A stretch of 64,000 nucleotides of DNA, from positions 1,922,001 to 1,986,000 of the forward strand of contig NC_022663.1 in assembly GCF_000157895.3 (NCBI RefSeq), given 5' to 3'. The notes beneath the pieces were generated by a model, which saw nothing but the letters and a program-made list of their open reading frames with translations, did not search any database and had not been told where the DNA came from. This DNA comes from Mycobacterium kansasii ATCC 12478 (GTDB taxonomy: Bacteria; Actinomycetota; Actinomycetes; Mycobacteriales; Mycobacteriaceae). Made by a program: the position numbers and the translations under genes. Within the stretch, counting starts at the first letter, position 1. Each line of letters opens with the position of its first letter. This document shows, piece after piece, positions 16,828 to 25,761 of this stretch.

Positions 16828-18540
16828 TCACGCGCCGTTCGTTGCGGTCTGCACGTCGCGCGGAATGTCGAGCGTCGCGACGGGATAAAAGCCGGAATCG
16901 TCACGGCCGTCGCGGGCCAACTGCATCGGCGGGTAATTGACCACATGCGCACCGTTCGGCTTGTGCTGTTGCCAATCCACCGACGCCCGCAACGTGTAAT
17001 GCCCCGCCGGCAAGTCGGCCAGCTCGACGCGAACCGTCTCGGAGGCCGACGCCGGTATGGGCTGCTGGGCGGTGCGGTCCCCGGGCGCCTCCGGGACCAG
17101 GGACTTCAGATTCACGCTTGCGGGCAACGTCCGAACCGTCTGTCCGGTGAAATCTACCAATCGGTAACCGGGGACCCATTTCTCGGTCGCGGCCGCGGAG
17201 CCGTAATTGGTCCAGACAACCGAGATCGTCGCGACTTTGCCGTCCTTGCTCAACCCCTGCGACCCGGGCTTGGCCTCCACCGAGTACCGGTAGCCCGCCG
17301 TCGCATTGGCCTGCGCCCACAGCACATACAGCTTGGGGTCCATCGGCGAGGTCGCATCGTCGTCCGGGAAGTTGATGCTCGAGGTCATCGAGACGTGATA
17401 TCTCATGATGTCGCGCAGGCCCTTCTCGTAGTAAGCCTGCCGCGTTGTTCCGCTGGGCAGCTGGCACCATTCGGTGATCACCAGAGCCGTCGACAGCCGC
17501 TTGCGCAATGCGGCGACAACCGGATCGTTGGTCTGCACGTAGTGGGCGGCGCTGCCGTCGGCCCACGCCGGCATGGGCGCATAGACGCCCAGGCAGTCCG
17601 AGCGCATTCCCACCGGCGCGGCGAGCTTCTTGGTGACGTCGTCGGCGAGCAGTTCCCGGATGATCTCCGGGTTGGCTGCGCTGGTCACCAGTTGGGTGCG
17701 GGGAAATGCGCTGACGTTGGCCTCGACCAGGCGCTGGATGGACGCCTTGGTGATGTTCTGATCACGGAACTGGCTGTAATACCCCAATGCCGCAACGCTG
17801 TCCTCGGGCGCCGGACCGGCGGCGTTGAGCGAGTCGCGCAGGTAGGCGATGTGGTTTTCGCTGAAATCCCCATACCCGGAGAACTCGAAAACGCTGAGTC
17901 GCTCGTCGCCGTCGTAGCGGCGACCCAGTGCCGCCAGTAGTTGTACGAAGTCGTTGAGATAGGTCGGATCGTTGAAGTTCGGCACCACCTGCAGCACTCC
18001 CGCCGCGGCACCGTTGGCCGGCCCGGGATAAGTCGTGTTGGTGCCCGGCCGGGCGCGTTCCCAGTCGGGAATCGCGATGTTGGTGTTGTTGGGATACGAC
18101 GCATTGCAGCAGGAGTTGTAGGCGTACACCCGAAGCGTCATCCGCATGCGCCGCTCGGCGAGCCGGCTCAGCGCGTCGTCGATCACGCTGAAGTCGTACT
18201 TGCGCTCGTCGGGGGCATCCGGCGGCAGCGTAGCCGGGTCGGTGGGCTGCAACTGACGCCACGAGACCCGCAGGCTGGCGTCGTAGGACGCTGGCCACGC
18301 CGGATACCGCTGCTGGGCCGGATCGCGTTGCGGGAAAAGCGGTTCCAAGAGGTCTTCGTACTGGCCGCGTAACGGGTTGGGTATCTCCTGGACCGTCGAC
18401 GGTATGGCCGGACTGACCATCGCGGTCAGCGGGCTGTTGTCGGGTTGGTGGCTGCTGCATCCGGTGAGCGCCCCACCCGGCAGCAAGACGGCGCACGCGG
18501 CAACGATCGATGATTTTCTAATTGCTCGAACCATTTTCAC
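16828..18540 (-). CDS. Secreted lipoprotein with DUF4832-like glycosidase-type fold (Rv1006 position)
   Basis: A 570-residue exported protein with a hydrophobic signal and lipobox ALTGC (cysteine about residue 28). The N-terminal half resembles DUF4874/DUF4832 TIM-barrel proteins: a NPLRGQYE motif, ASYDASLRVSWRQLQP, a FEFSGYGDFSENH barrel strand and an ALVITEWCQLPS strand with a conserved Glu. The C-terminal part is a beta-sandwich (ISVVWTNYGSAAATEKW). This suggests extracellular carbohydrate binding or hydrolysis, not proven. Length and position next to metG fit M. tuberculosis Rv1006. The GTG at 18540 or ATG at 18534 lies only 7 bp past the c-di-GMP enzyme gene, so the two form an operon. 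Confidence 0.82.
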   Translation of the reverse strand: MKMVRAIRKSSIVAACAVLLPGGALTGCSSHQPDNSPLTAMVSPAIPSTVQEIPNPLRGQYEDLLEPLFPQRDPAQQRYPAWPASYDASLRVSWRQLQPTDPATLPPDAPDERKYDFSVIDDALSRLAERRMRMTLRVYAYNSCCNASYPNNTNIAIPDWERARPGTNTTYPGPANGAAAGVLQVVPNFNDPTYLNDFVQLLAALGRRYDGDERLSVFEFSGYGDFSENHIAYLRDSLNAAGPAPEDSVAALGYYSQFRDQNITKASIQRLVEANVSAFPRTQLVTSAANPEIIRELLADDVTKKLAAPVGMRSDCLGVYAPMPAWADGSAAHYVQTNDPVVAALRKRLSTALVITEWCQLPSGTTRQAYYEKGLRDIMRYHVSMTSSINFPDDDATSPMDPKLYVLWAQANATAGYRYSVEAKPGSQGLSKDGKVATISVVWTNYGSAAATEKWVPGYRLVDFTGQTVRTLPASVNLKSLVPEAPGDRTAQQPIPASASETVRVELADLPAGHYTLRASVDWQQHKPNGAHVVNYPPMQLARDGRDDSGFYPVATLDIPRDVQTATNGA

Positions 18541-18547
18541 ATTTGAG

Positions 18548-20413
18548 CTAGATTGCGCCGAGCGTCAGTGCCTCGCGGTCGGCGAGGAACGGCATCGGCA
18601 TCCAGCGAGCGGACAGCAACGCCTCCATGGCGTTGCCCGGGACGGGGCGCGACAACAGGAATCCCTGCGCCCGGTGGCAACCGTGCTGCATCAAAGTCAG
18701 CGCGGCCGCAGGGGTTTCGACACCCTCGGCGACCACTTGCAGTCCGAACGCCTCGGCGAGGCCGATAATGGCGCGAACGATCGCCAGGTCGCCGGCGTTG
18801 GTGCCCAGGTCGCGGACGAAGCCGGTGTCGATCTTGAGCATGTCGACGGGAAGCGACTTCAGATGCGACAACACGGCGTAACCGGTGCCGAAATCGTCGA
18901 TGGCCACCTGCACACCGACGTCCTTGAGCTCTGACAACGTCTTTCGCGTCGCCTCGATGTCGTGCACGACGGCACGTTCGGTGATTTCCAGGCACACCGA
19001 TCCGCCGTCGATGCCGAACTCCTCGATGGTGTCGGCCACACTGCGCACAAAGCCGCGGGTTATCAGCTGGACCGGCGAAACATTGATGCGCAACACCGCG
19101 CTCTGCCCCACGCCGTTCTTGCGCCACCGGCTGAATTCGGCACACGCGCTGCGCATCACACATCGGCCGAGTTCGCCGGCGAGGTTGGTGGACTCGGCCA
19201 CCCCGATGAACGAGTCCGGCAGCAGCAACCCCCAAATGGGGTGGCGCCAGCGAACCAGCGCCTCGGCCGCCACGACCGCGCCGGTCCACAAGTCGACCTC
19301 CGGCAGGTAGTGCAGCACCAGCGCATCGCTGTCGATATCGCCTTGCAGATGCAGCTCGATGTCGTTGCGGAACGCGCTCTTGAGCGACATGTCGTCGGTA
19401 GCCAGCGCCACCTGGTTGCCACCGGCGCGTTTGGCGGTCAGCACCGCCTCGTCGGCCCGGCGCAGCAGATCGGTGCCGTCGTCGCGGCCAGGCATGCCCA
19501 CGGCCAGACCGATGCTCACCGTCCGGGTGATCTGATGGCCGCCGATTGCCAGCCGTTCCCGCAGCATTGAAGAAAGCCGGCGGGCGAACGATTCGGCGGC
19601 TCCTTTGGACATCGCCTGATCGGGGATCACCACGAATTCGTCGCCGCCCAGTCGGGCGATCATGCTTTGACCGCCGACGCACCCGCGAAGGCGCTGAGCA
19701 AAGAGGCGGATGAACCAGTCGCCGGCGTTGTGGCCCAGATAGTCGTTGATCGACTTCAGCCGGTCCAGATCCAAGTACAGCACGGCGACGGGCCCGGGTG
19801 TACCCGCCGCAAGCCGTTCCGACAGATGCGCCAGCAGCGCGCGGCGGTTATGCAGGCCGGTCAGATCGTCGTGCTCGGCCAGGTAGCGCAATTTCTCCTC
19901 GGCGGCGATCCGCGCCTGCAGCTGTGCGAACAACGCGGCGACGGCCTCGAGCGTGTTGATCTCTTCATGCCTCCACTTCCTGGCGCCGAACTTCACGAAG
20001 CCGAGCACGCCGGTGGTCGCCTGCCCCGAGACCAGCGGAGCCGCAGCCACCGATGGCGACGCCGCTGCTATGGAGCCGCCCAGCCAGCGCCGGAAGAACC
20101 GGTTGTTTCGGTGCGGCCGGATGACAACCGGCTTCCTACCGTGCTCGCACTGGGTGAGCACCGGGTCGGCGCTGGTGAAGTGGACGACGCCCTCCGGGTC
20201 CGGGTCCGCAACGTCACGCCGCGGCGGCCACTCCGCAACCAGGACCGAGGCGCGAATCTCGTGGTCGTGGTGCCGCAAGAAGCTGGCGTCCACATCGAAC
20301 TGCTCGACCAGTTGAGCGAGCACCCGCTGGCTCACCTGCGTTGCGGTGGATGCGGTCGCCTCCATCAGCTGGGTGGCTACGGAGGTGACGACGAGGTCCA
20401 AGCTGCGCGGCAA
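18548..20413 (-). CDS. GAF-GGDEF-EAL cyclic-di-GMP turnover enzyme
   Basis: A 621-residue bifunctional diguanylate cyclase/phosphodiesterase, similar throughout to M. tuberculosis Rv1354c. Order: GAF-type sensor (about residues 20-175), GGDEF domain with intact RLGGDEFVVI, and EAL domain with intact EALVRW, NVSPVQL, EITERAV, DDFGTGY and VAEGVET motifs. Both active sites look functional. I chose the TTG at 20413 (MPRSLDLVVTSV) because GGAGG lies seven bases upstream; the open frame extends to 20512 without similarity. It is followed 7 bp later by the secreted DUF4832-like lipoprotein, which suggests c-di-GMP signalling linked to an extracellular carbohydrate-active protein. Confidence 0.95.
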   Translation of the reverse strand: MPRSLDLVVTSVATQLMEATASTATQVSQRVLAQLVEQFDVDASFLRHHDHEIRASVLVAEWPPRRDVADPDPEGVVHFTSADPVLTQCEHGRKPVVIRPHRNNRFFRRWLGGSIAAASPSVAAAPLVSGQATTGVLGFVKFGARKWRHEEINTLEAVAALFAQLQARIAAEEKLRYLAEHDDLTGLHNRRALLAHLSERLAAGTPGPVAVLYLDLDRLKSINDYLGHNAGDWFIRLFAQRLRGCVGGQSMIARLGGDEFVVIPDQAMSKGAAESFARRLSSMLRERLAIGGHQITRTVSIGLAVGMPGRDDGTDLLRRADEAVLTAKRAGGNQVALATDDMSLKSAFRNDIELHLQGDIDSDALVLHYLPEVDLWTGAVVAAEALVRWRHPIWGLLLPDSFIGVAESTNLAGELGRCVMRSACAEFSRWRKNGVGQSAVLRINVSPVQLITRGFVRSVADTIEEFGIDGGSVCLEITERAVVHDIEATRKTLSELKDVGVQVAIDDFGTGYAVLSHLKSLPVDMLKIDTGFVRDLGTNAGDLAIVRAIIGLAEAFGLQVVAEGVETPAAALTLMQHGCHRAQGFLLSRPVPGNAMEALLSARWMPMPFLADREALTLGAI

Positions 20414-20857
20414 GGGATCCCCTCCGATGTGTGCACGTGTCCAATGTGGGCGACTACTCGGTCGACGGACGGTCTTAGGGGTCGCTCCTGTCGAATGCTC
20501 GCCGCTGCGCATTGGAGGGGCCCTGGTCTGCCTGGTTGTCTACCGGGTTCACCTGGGAATTCAGTCCATTTTCGTTGCGACAGCCTAGCACGGCGCCCCA
20601 TTTCGCCCGCCCGGAATTCAGCACTCGCATCGCTCCAATGTGTAAGCGCCGACCTCGATTCCGGCGCCTCGACATGTCTCGACTTGTCGAGGGCCAAAAT
20701 TCAGCGCCCAACGTCCGGTCCTGGAAAAGTCGGGAAAGTGAACCGGCTCACAATCTCCATCACGGCTGTCACAGCAGGCTGGTCTGTGGTGTCTCCAGTG
20801 CAGCAGTCATCGGTGATCCCGGATGATCCCGCCACAATGAAGAACAGGAGACTCCCA
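20414..20857. other. Divergent intergenic region
   Basis: A 444-bp region between the divergent c-di-GMP gene and the oxidoreductase gene. It holds the candidate ECF41 promoter at 20767-20793 and presumably a promoter for the minus-strand gene. An open frame from 19667 runs through it in phase with the oxidoreductase but reads antisense to the GGDEF gene and is not coding. Confidence 0.6.
20767..20793 (+). promoter_or_regulatory. Candidate ECF41-type promoter
   Basis: TGTCACA (20767-20773) and TGTC (20790-20793) are 16 bases apart, 65 bp ahead of the oxidoreductase ATG. The ECF41 sigma-factor group is known to recognise a TGTCACA -35 and a CGTC -10 element; here the -10 differs in one base. 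It would drive the oxidoreductase and ECF41 genes, giving autoregulation. Confidence 0.55.
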
Positions 20858-22057
20858 ATGTTTGAGCCGACCCCATTGACTGGCCCACGTACTCACGTCG
20901 TCGTCGTCGGCGGCGGCTACGCCGGCACGGTGGCCGCCAACCACCTGCGCCTCAACGCCGACATCGACATCACGGTGGTGAACTCACGCCCGGTGTTCGT
21001 CGAACGGATCCGGCTGCACCAGCTGGCGGCGGGCAGCGGCACCGCCACCGTCGAGTACGGCACGTTGCTGGGCGAGGGCATCGAGCTGATCGTCGACACC
21101 GTCGACCGCATCGACTCCGCCGACCGCAGGTTGCGGCTGGCTTCAGGTGCCCAACTGGAGTACGACTACCTCATCTATGCCGTGGGCAGCACCGGAGCCA
21201 CGCCGGCGGTTCCCGGAGCTGCTGAATTCGCATACTCACTCGCCGATCTGGACGGCGCGACCCGGCTGCGGCACATCCTGATGGACCTGCCCGCCGCCGC
21301 TCCCGTCGTCGTGGTGGGCGGCGGGTTGACCGGCATCGAAGCCGCCTCGGAGCTTGCCGAGCAGGGCCGCCCGGTGACGCTGGTCTGCGGCGGCCCATTG
21401 GGGCCGTCGCTGAGCAAGCGGGGCCGGCGTTCGGTGGCCAGGCAGCTGCGCAGACTGGGCGTCGCGGTGCTCGAATCGGTCGCGGTCAGCCAGGTGCGCT
21501 GGGATGCCGTGGTGCTCAGTGACCACACCGTGCTGACCAGCGCGGTCACGGTGTGGACCGCCGGATTCGAGGTGCCGGATCTGGCCGCGCGCAGCGGGCT
21601 TCGCACCGACGCTCTGGGCCGGCTGCTCACCGACGAAACACTGACCAGCGCCGACGACGAACGAATCGTCGCCGCGGGCGATTGCGCCGCACCATCGGGC
21701 CAGCCGCTGCGGATGAGCTGCCAGGCGGCCGGGCCGCTAGGGGCCCAGGCCGCCAATACCGTGCTCAGCAGGATCGCGGGCGAAACCCCGGCGATGCTCA
21801 GCCAGGCGTTCGTCGGGCAATGCATCAGCCTCGGCCGCTCCCATGGCACCGTGCAGCTGTCGCGCTCCGACGACACTCCGGTCAACGTGGCCGTGGGGGG
21901 CCGAACCGGCGCCGCGATCAAGGAAGCGATCTGCAAGGGCACGGTGTGGTCCATCCGGCACGAAGCCGCCAAACCCGGCTCGTACTTCTGGTTCAAAGGC
22001 GGCAAGCGGGCCGCACAGCTACCGGCCGAGCAGCAGGCTGCGGTGAAGTCCCGATGA
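20858..22057 (+). CDS. FAD-dependent pyridine-nucleotide oxidoreductase (NDH-2-like), ECF41 partner
   Basis: A 399-residue flavoprotein of the pyridine nucleotide-disulphide oxidoreductase/NDH-2-like superfamily. It has the N-terminal FAD-binding VVVVGGGYAGTVAANHL, a second Rossmann motif for NAD(P)H (PVVVVGGGLTGIEAASELAEQ) and the FAD-closing motif IVAAGDCAAPSGQ. No redox-active CxxxxC pair is visible, so it is more like NDH-2 or AIF than a disulphide reductase. The ATG at 20858 is preceded by AGGAG at seven bases. It is 7 bp upstream of an ECF41 sigma-factor gene; ECF41 factors are typically linked to carboxymuconolactone decarboxylase, oxidoreductase or epimerase (COE) genes, and this would be the oxidoreductase type. 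Confidence 0.9.
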   Translation: MFEPTPLTGPRTHVVVVGGGYAGTVAANHLRLNADIDITVVNSRPVFVERIRLHQLAAGSGTATVEYGTLLGEGIELIVDTVDRIDSADRRLRLASGAQLEYDYLIYAVGSTGATPAVPGAAEFAYSLADLDGATRLRHILMDLPAAAPVVVVGGGLTGIEAASELAEQGRPVTLVCGGPLGPSLSKRGRRSVARQLRRLGVAVLESVAVSQVRWDAVVLSDHTVLTSAVTVWTAGFEVPDLAARSGLRTDALGRLLTDETLTSADDERIVAAGDCAAPSGQPLRMSCQAAGPLGAQAANTVLSRIAGETPAMLSQAFVGQCISLGRSHGTVQLSRSDDTPVNVAVGGRTGAAIKEAICKGTVWSIRHEAAKPGSYFWFKGGKRAAQLPAEQQAAVKSR

Positions 22058-22091
22058 CCCCCCGATGACCCCCCCGATGACCCCCCCGATG
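22051..22091 (+). repeat. Tandem CGATGACCCCCC repeat at the sigma-factor start
   Basis: Four consecutive CGATGA units are separated by runs of six or seven C. They create ATGs at 22054, 22065, 22077 and 22089. The last three are in frame and 12 bases apart; the first is out of frame and overlaps the stop codon of the oxidoreductase gene. Confidence 0.85.
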
Positions 22092-22994
22092 ACACAGTCA
22101 CCCGGCGAGCACGCCCAACGGTTCACCCTGCTGCGGCCGATGCTGTTCACCATCGCCTACGAAATCCTCGGCTCGGCAACCGAATCCGAGGACGTGCTGC
22201 AGGACAGCTATGTGCGCTGGGCCGGCGTCGACCTGGAGACGGTGCGGGACACCAAGTCCTACCTGGCTCAGCTGGTCACTCGCCAGGCGCTCAACGCCTT
22301 GCGGGCCGGCGCCCGCCGCCGCGAGGAATACGTGGGGCCGTGGCTGCCGGAGCCACTGCTGCTCGACGAACAGGACCCGGCTGCCGACGTCGTGCTGGCC
22401 GAATCGGTGTCGATGGCGATGCTGGTCTTGCTGGAGACGCTGAGCCCCGACGAACGGGCGGTGTTCGTGTTGCGCGAAGTCTTCGGATTCGACTACGCCG
22501 AGATCGCCGACGCGGTGGGCAAGTCCGGGCCGGCGGTGCGCCAGATCGCCCACCGCGCTCGCGAACACGTGCAGGCGCGGCGCAAGCGATACGGCGCGCG
22601 GCCGGTCGACCCGCAGCGCCACGCCCAGATCACCGCACAGTTCCTGGAGACGGCCACCAGCGGCGACGTGGAGGCGCTGATGGCGATGCTCGCTCCGGAT
22701 GCCGCCTGGATGGCCGACAGCGGCGGCAAGGTGTCTGCGGCACGCAGGCCGGTGGTCGGCGCCGAGCGGGTGGCCAGGGCCATCACCGGACTGATGCGCA
22801 AGGCGGGAGCGCTGTTGCGGGTCGAGATTGCAACCTGCAACAGCGCCCCGGCGGTGTTGTTCTACCTGGGCGAGCACCTGGAGGGCGTGATCACGCTGGA
22901 GATCGTCGACGACAAGATCACCAACTTCTACGTGATGCGCAATCCCGAGAAGCTGACGGCGTTGGCCAGCCCGCGGGAGATCAGCCGCGGCTGA
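22065..22994 (+). CDS. ECF41-group RNA polymerase sigma factor with SnoaL-like C-terminal domain
   Basis: A sigma-70 family factor of up to 309 residues. Region 2 (FTIAYEILGSATESEDVLQDSYVRW, in pieces) and region 4 (LSPDERAVFVLREVFGFDYAEIA) are followed by a SnoaL-like domain (about 180-300) that controls activity without a separate anti-sigma factor. The ECF41 signature motifs are present: WLPEPL in the linker, DSGGK and NPEKL near the C-terminus. The start is uncertain among three in-frame ATGs (22065, 22077, 22089) in a repeat. It is coupled to the oxidoreductase gene upstream. Related to M. tuberculosis SigJ but not clearly its ortholog. Confidence 0.92.
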   Translation: MTPPMTPPMTQSPGEHAQRFTLLRPMLFTIAYEILGSATESEDVLQDSYVRWAGVDLETVRDTKSYLAQLVTRQALNALRAGARRREEYVGPWLPEPLLLDEQDPAADVVLAESVSMAMLVLLETLSPDERAVFVLREVFGFDYAEIADAVGKSGPAVRQIAHRAREHVQARRKRYGARPVDPQRHAQITAQFLETATSGDVEALMAMLAPDAAWMADSGGKVSAARRPVVGAERVARAITGLMRKAGALLRVEIATCNSAPAVLFYLGEHLEGVITLEIVDDKITNFYVMRNPEKLTALASPREISRG

Positions 22995-23042
22995 TCGCAA
23001 CTCCCGGCGCGCGGATATCCCCCACTCTGTCAAGCTAGGGCG

Positions 23043-24326
23043 GTGCGAATCGATCGGCTCGGCGACCTCGGCGGAGCACCGCAGGTGCTACGCGCTGTCG
23101 CTCGTGCCACCGTCCGGCTGGGCTTGGCGCCGCCGGCCGCGTTGACCGGCGAGTGGTTCGGCGCGCTGGCGGTGATCGCCCCGAGTGTGTCGGTGCGGCC
23201 GGTGGACCGCGGCGACGCGTTTCCGGTCCGGGAGGCCCCCGGTGAACCGGTGGCACCCGTCTCGGGCGCGGTGGGCGGCGGCTGGGTCGGCTACTTGTCT
23301 TACCCCGATCCCGGCGCGGACGGGCGGGGAAGCCGGATCCCCGAAGCCGCCGGTGGCTGGACCGATTGCGTGCTGCGCCGCGACCGCGACGGCCACTGGT
23401 GGTACGAGAGCCTGTCGGACGCACCCATGCCGGACTGGCTGGTCAGCGCCCTGGCCACGACACCGGCGCCCGCCGGCCGGCCGGTGCCGGGCACCTGCCG
23501 GATCGACTGGGCAGCGGCCGACCGGGAAGCTCATCGCGGCGGCGTGCTGGCCTGCCTGGCGGCGATCACCGCCGGCGAGGTCTACCAAGCCTGCGTGTGC
23601 ACGCAGTTCACCGGGACCGTCAGCGGGTCCGCGCTGGACTTCTTCATCGACTTCGTTGACGCCGCCGGCACCTCCCCGTCCCGAGCAGCGTATGTCGGCG
23701 GCCCGTGGGGCGCGGTGGCATCGCTATCCCCGGAACTTTTCCTGCGGCGCCACGGCACCGGCGTGGCGTCCAGCCCGATCAAGGGCACGCTGCCACTGGA
23801 GGCCTGGCCGTCGGCGCTGCGGGCATCACCCAAAGAAGTGGCCGAGAACATCATGATCGTGGACTTGGTCCGCAACGACCTTGGCCGAGTGGCCATTACC
23901 GGCACGGTCACCGTGCCCGAGCTACTGGTGGTGCGCCGCGCGCCGGGCGTATGGCACCTGGTGTCCACCGTGGCGGCCCAGGTTCCGGCCGACTTGCCGA
24001 TGTCGGCGCTGCTGGACGCCGCCTTCCCGCCGGCGTCGGTTACTGGAACGCCCAAACTACGGGCCCGCCAACTGATTTCACAGTGGGAGCAGCATCGTCG
24101 CGGAATATATTGCGGCACAGTTGGTTTCGCATCACCAATCGCCGGTTCCGAACTCAACGTTGCGATTCGCACCGTCGAATTCGATGCCGCGGGCAACGCC
24201 GTCCTGGGCGTTGGCGGCGGGATCACCGCGGACTCCGACCCCGACGCCGAGTGGCAGGAATGCCTGCACAAGGCCGCACCCATCGTCGGGATGGCGGTCC
24301 CGGCGACCGCCACCCGGGTCGGCTAG
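23043..24326 (+). CDS. pabB: Aminodeoxychorismate synthase component I
   Basis: PabB converts chorismate with ammonia to 4-amino-4-deoxychorismate for folate synthesis. The 427-residue protein is of the chorismate-binding TrpE/PabB family, with GEVYQACVC, SSPIKGTLPL, ENIMIVDLVRNDLGRV, PPASVTGTPK and GIYCGTVGFASP. The start is the GTG at 23043 (MRIDRLGDLGG), matching Rv1005c. It sits 48 bp after the ECF41 gene on the same strand. Confidence 0.95.
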   Translation: MRIDRLGDLGGAPQVLRAVARATVRLGLAPPAALTGEWFGALAVIAPSVSVRPVDRGDAFPVREAPGEPVAPVSGAVGGGWVGYLSYPDPGADGRGSRIPEAAGGWTDCVLRRDRDGHWWYESLSDAPMPDWLVSALATTPAPAGRPVPGTCRIDWAAADREAHRGGVLACLAAITAGEVYQACVCTQFTGTVSGSALDFFIDFVDAAGTSPSRAAYVGGPWGAVASLSPELFLRRHGTGVASSPIKGTLPLEAWPSALRASPKEVAENIMIVDLVRNDLGRVAITGTVTVPELLVVRRAPGVWHLVSTVAAQVPADLPMSALLDAAFPPASVTGTPKLRARQLISQWEQHRRGIYCGTVGFASPIAGSELNVAIRTVEFDAAGNAVLGVGGGITADSDPDAEWQECLHKAAPIVGMAVPATATRVG

Positions 24327-24454
24327 TCAGCAAACTGTGGCGAGGTGCGGCTCGGCGGAATTTCGCGTAACGCCCACATGGCACGCCTGGTGCGCCTAAG
24401 CTCCTAATCGGCGACCCGCGTGTATCGCGTGGTCGAATGCGAGAGGGGTCCGTC

Positions 24455-25729
24455 ATGAGAGTCGGTGTCGTCGGCGTTGCGGCCGCGGCCATGGTGGGGG
24501 GAACGCTGGCGGTTGCGCCGCTGACGATGAGCGGGCCGATGCGCACCCCGAACCAAGGGACGTGTACCGCCGGCCAGCAATGCGACCGCCTGGCCTCCGT
24601 GCTGATGCCCGGCACCAGTGCGCAGCCGGGCAAACCCGCACAGGCAGCGCCGGCGCCGGCACAGTTACCGACGGATGCGCTGACCCCCGTATTGGCGCCG
24701 CGCGCCGCGCCGGAGGCTGCCCGCGCGGTACCCGGAGTGGCCTCGGGACCGGGACTGCCCGGTGTCACCGACTTGGGTCCGGCCGCGCTGCCGGCCGCCC
24801 CTCCCCTGCCCGACGCGGCGCTTCCGGCGGGACCCGGCCTGCCTGACATCGGCACGCCTTACATCGGCACGCCGTACCTCGGAGTCCCCGGCCTCGGCCT
24901 GCCCGGGGTGCCGAACCTGGCCAACGGACCTGCCGCGGTCGGAACGGCCACCTCGGTCGTGAACGGCGTCCTGGGGATTGGCGGCACCATCGCCGGCGTC
25001 ACGACGTCCAGCGCGCTGGCGGTCACGTATGTGGTCCTTGCCTACAACGCCTTGCAGTCCTCGGGCATCCTGCCGCAACTCAACTCCACCGCCAACACAA
25101 TCGGCTCCATGCTGTTCCCGTCGGGTCTACCCTCGGTCGGTTTGCCGACGTTGAGTCTGCCGGGCCTACCGGCTCTGTCGGGGGTATCGCCGGCGGGCCT
25201 GATCGCGTTGGCGGGGGTGGGCGGTCTGCCAAACCTGAGCTTGCCGAGTCTGCCGGGAGTGTCGCCGACCAATCTGCTGGGGCTGGCGGCCGCCGGACTG
25301 CCCGGTCTGCCCGGAGTGTCGCCCACCGATGTGGTGGCCCTGGCGGCCGGTGGCTTGCCACAGCTGGCGTCCGCTCTGCCCGGGCTGCAGGCCGGTCTGC
25401 CGGCGCTGCCGGGCGTGGATCCAGCGATGCTGGCCGCGGCGTTGCCGGCGCTGGCGGCAGGTCTACCGGGCGGCCTTCCGGCGGTTGACCCGGCGATGCT
25501 GGCCGCGGCACTGCCCGCACTGACCGCCGGCGGTCTGCCGGCGCTGCCGGGTGGGCTGCCGGCGTTGCCGGGCGGGCTGCCGGCGCTGCCGGGCGGTCTG
25601 CCGGCGCTGCCGGCTCCGGCGCTGCCCCCGCCACCCCAGCTCCCGACCATCCAGGGGCCCCCCATTCCCCCGCACCCGCAGTTGTGCACCCCGACAATCG
25701 GTCCCATCGGGAGTTCCTGCACACCCTGA
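24455..25729 (+). CDS. Exported Leu/Pro/Gly-rich repeat protein (Rv1004c-like)
   Basis: A 424-residue protein with an N-terminal hydrophobic signal or anchor (MRVGVVGVAAAAMVGG). The ATG at 24455 is preceded by AGAGGGG. A central hydrophobic segment (about 170-215) is followed by low-complexity repeats: LPGVSPTxLLxLAAxGLP units, then PAMLAAALPALxAG units and four GGLPALP units. The C-terminus has two cysteines (PQLCTPTIGPIGSSCTP) that could pair, matched by a CTAGQQC near the N-terminus. Position after pabB fits Rv1004c, annotated as a probable membrane protein. The repeat region gives few constraints, so the function is unknown; envelope surface location is inferred. Confidence 0.85.
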   Translation: MRVGVVGVAAAAMVGGTLAVAPLTMSGPMRTPNQGTCTAGQQCDRLASVLMPGTSAQPGKPAQAAPAPAQLPTDALTPVLAPRAAPEAARAVPGVASGPGLPGVTDLGPAALPAAPPLPDAALPAGPGLPDIGTPYIGTPYLGVPGLGLPGVPNLANGPAAVGTATSVVNGVLGIGGTIAGVTTSSALAVTYVVLAYNALQSSGILPQLNSTANTIGSMLFPSGLPSVGLPTLSLPGLPALSGVSPAGLIALAGVGGLPNLSLPSLPGVSPTNLLGLAAAGLPGLPGVSPTDVVALAAGGLPQLASALPGLQAGLPALPGVDPAMLAAALPALAAGLPGGLPAVDPAMLAAALPALTAGGLPALPGGLPALPGGLPALPGGLPALPAPALPPPPQLPTIQGPPIPPHPQLCTPTIGPIGSSCTP

Positions 25730-25761
25730 CCCGGACCGGGACTACCGGTCGCAAAGTCTTT

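Noticed and set aside
19667..20857. Long N-terminal extension of the oxidoreductase frame
   Set aside because: It runs antisense to the GGDEF-EAL gene and through an intergenic region. The ATG at 20858 has a ribosome-binding site and the FAD motif follows at once.
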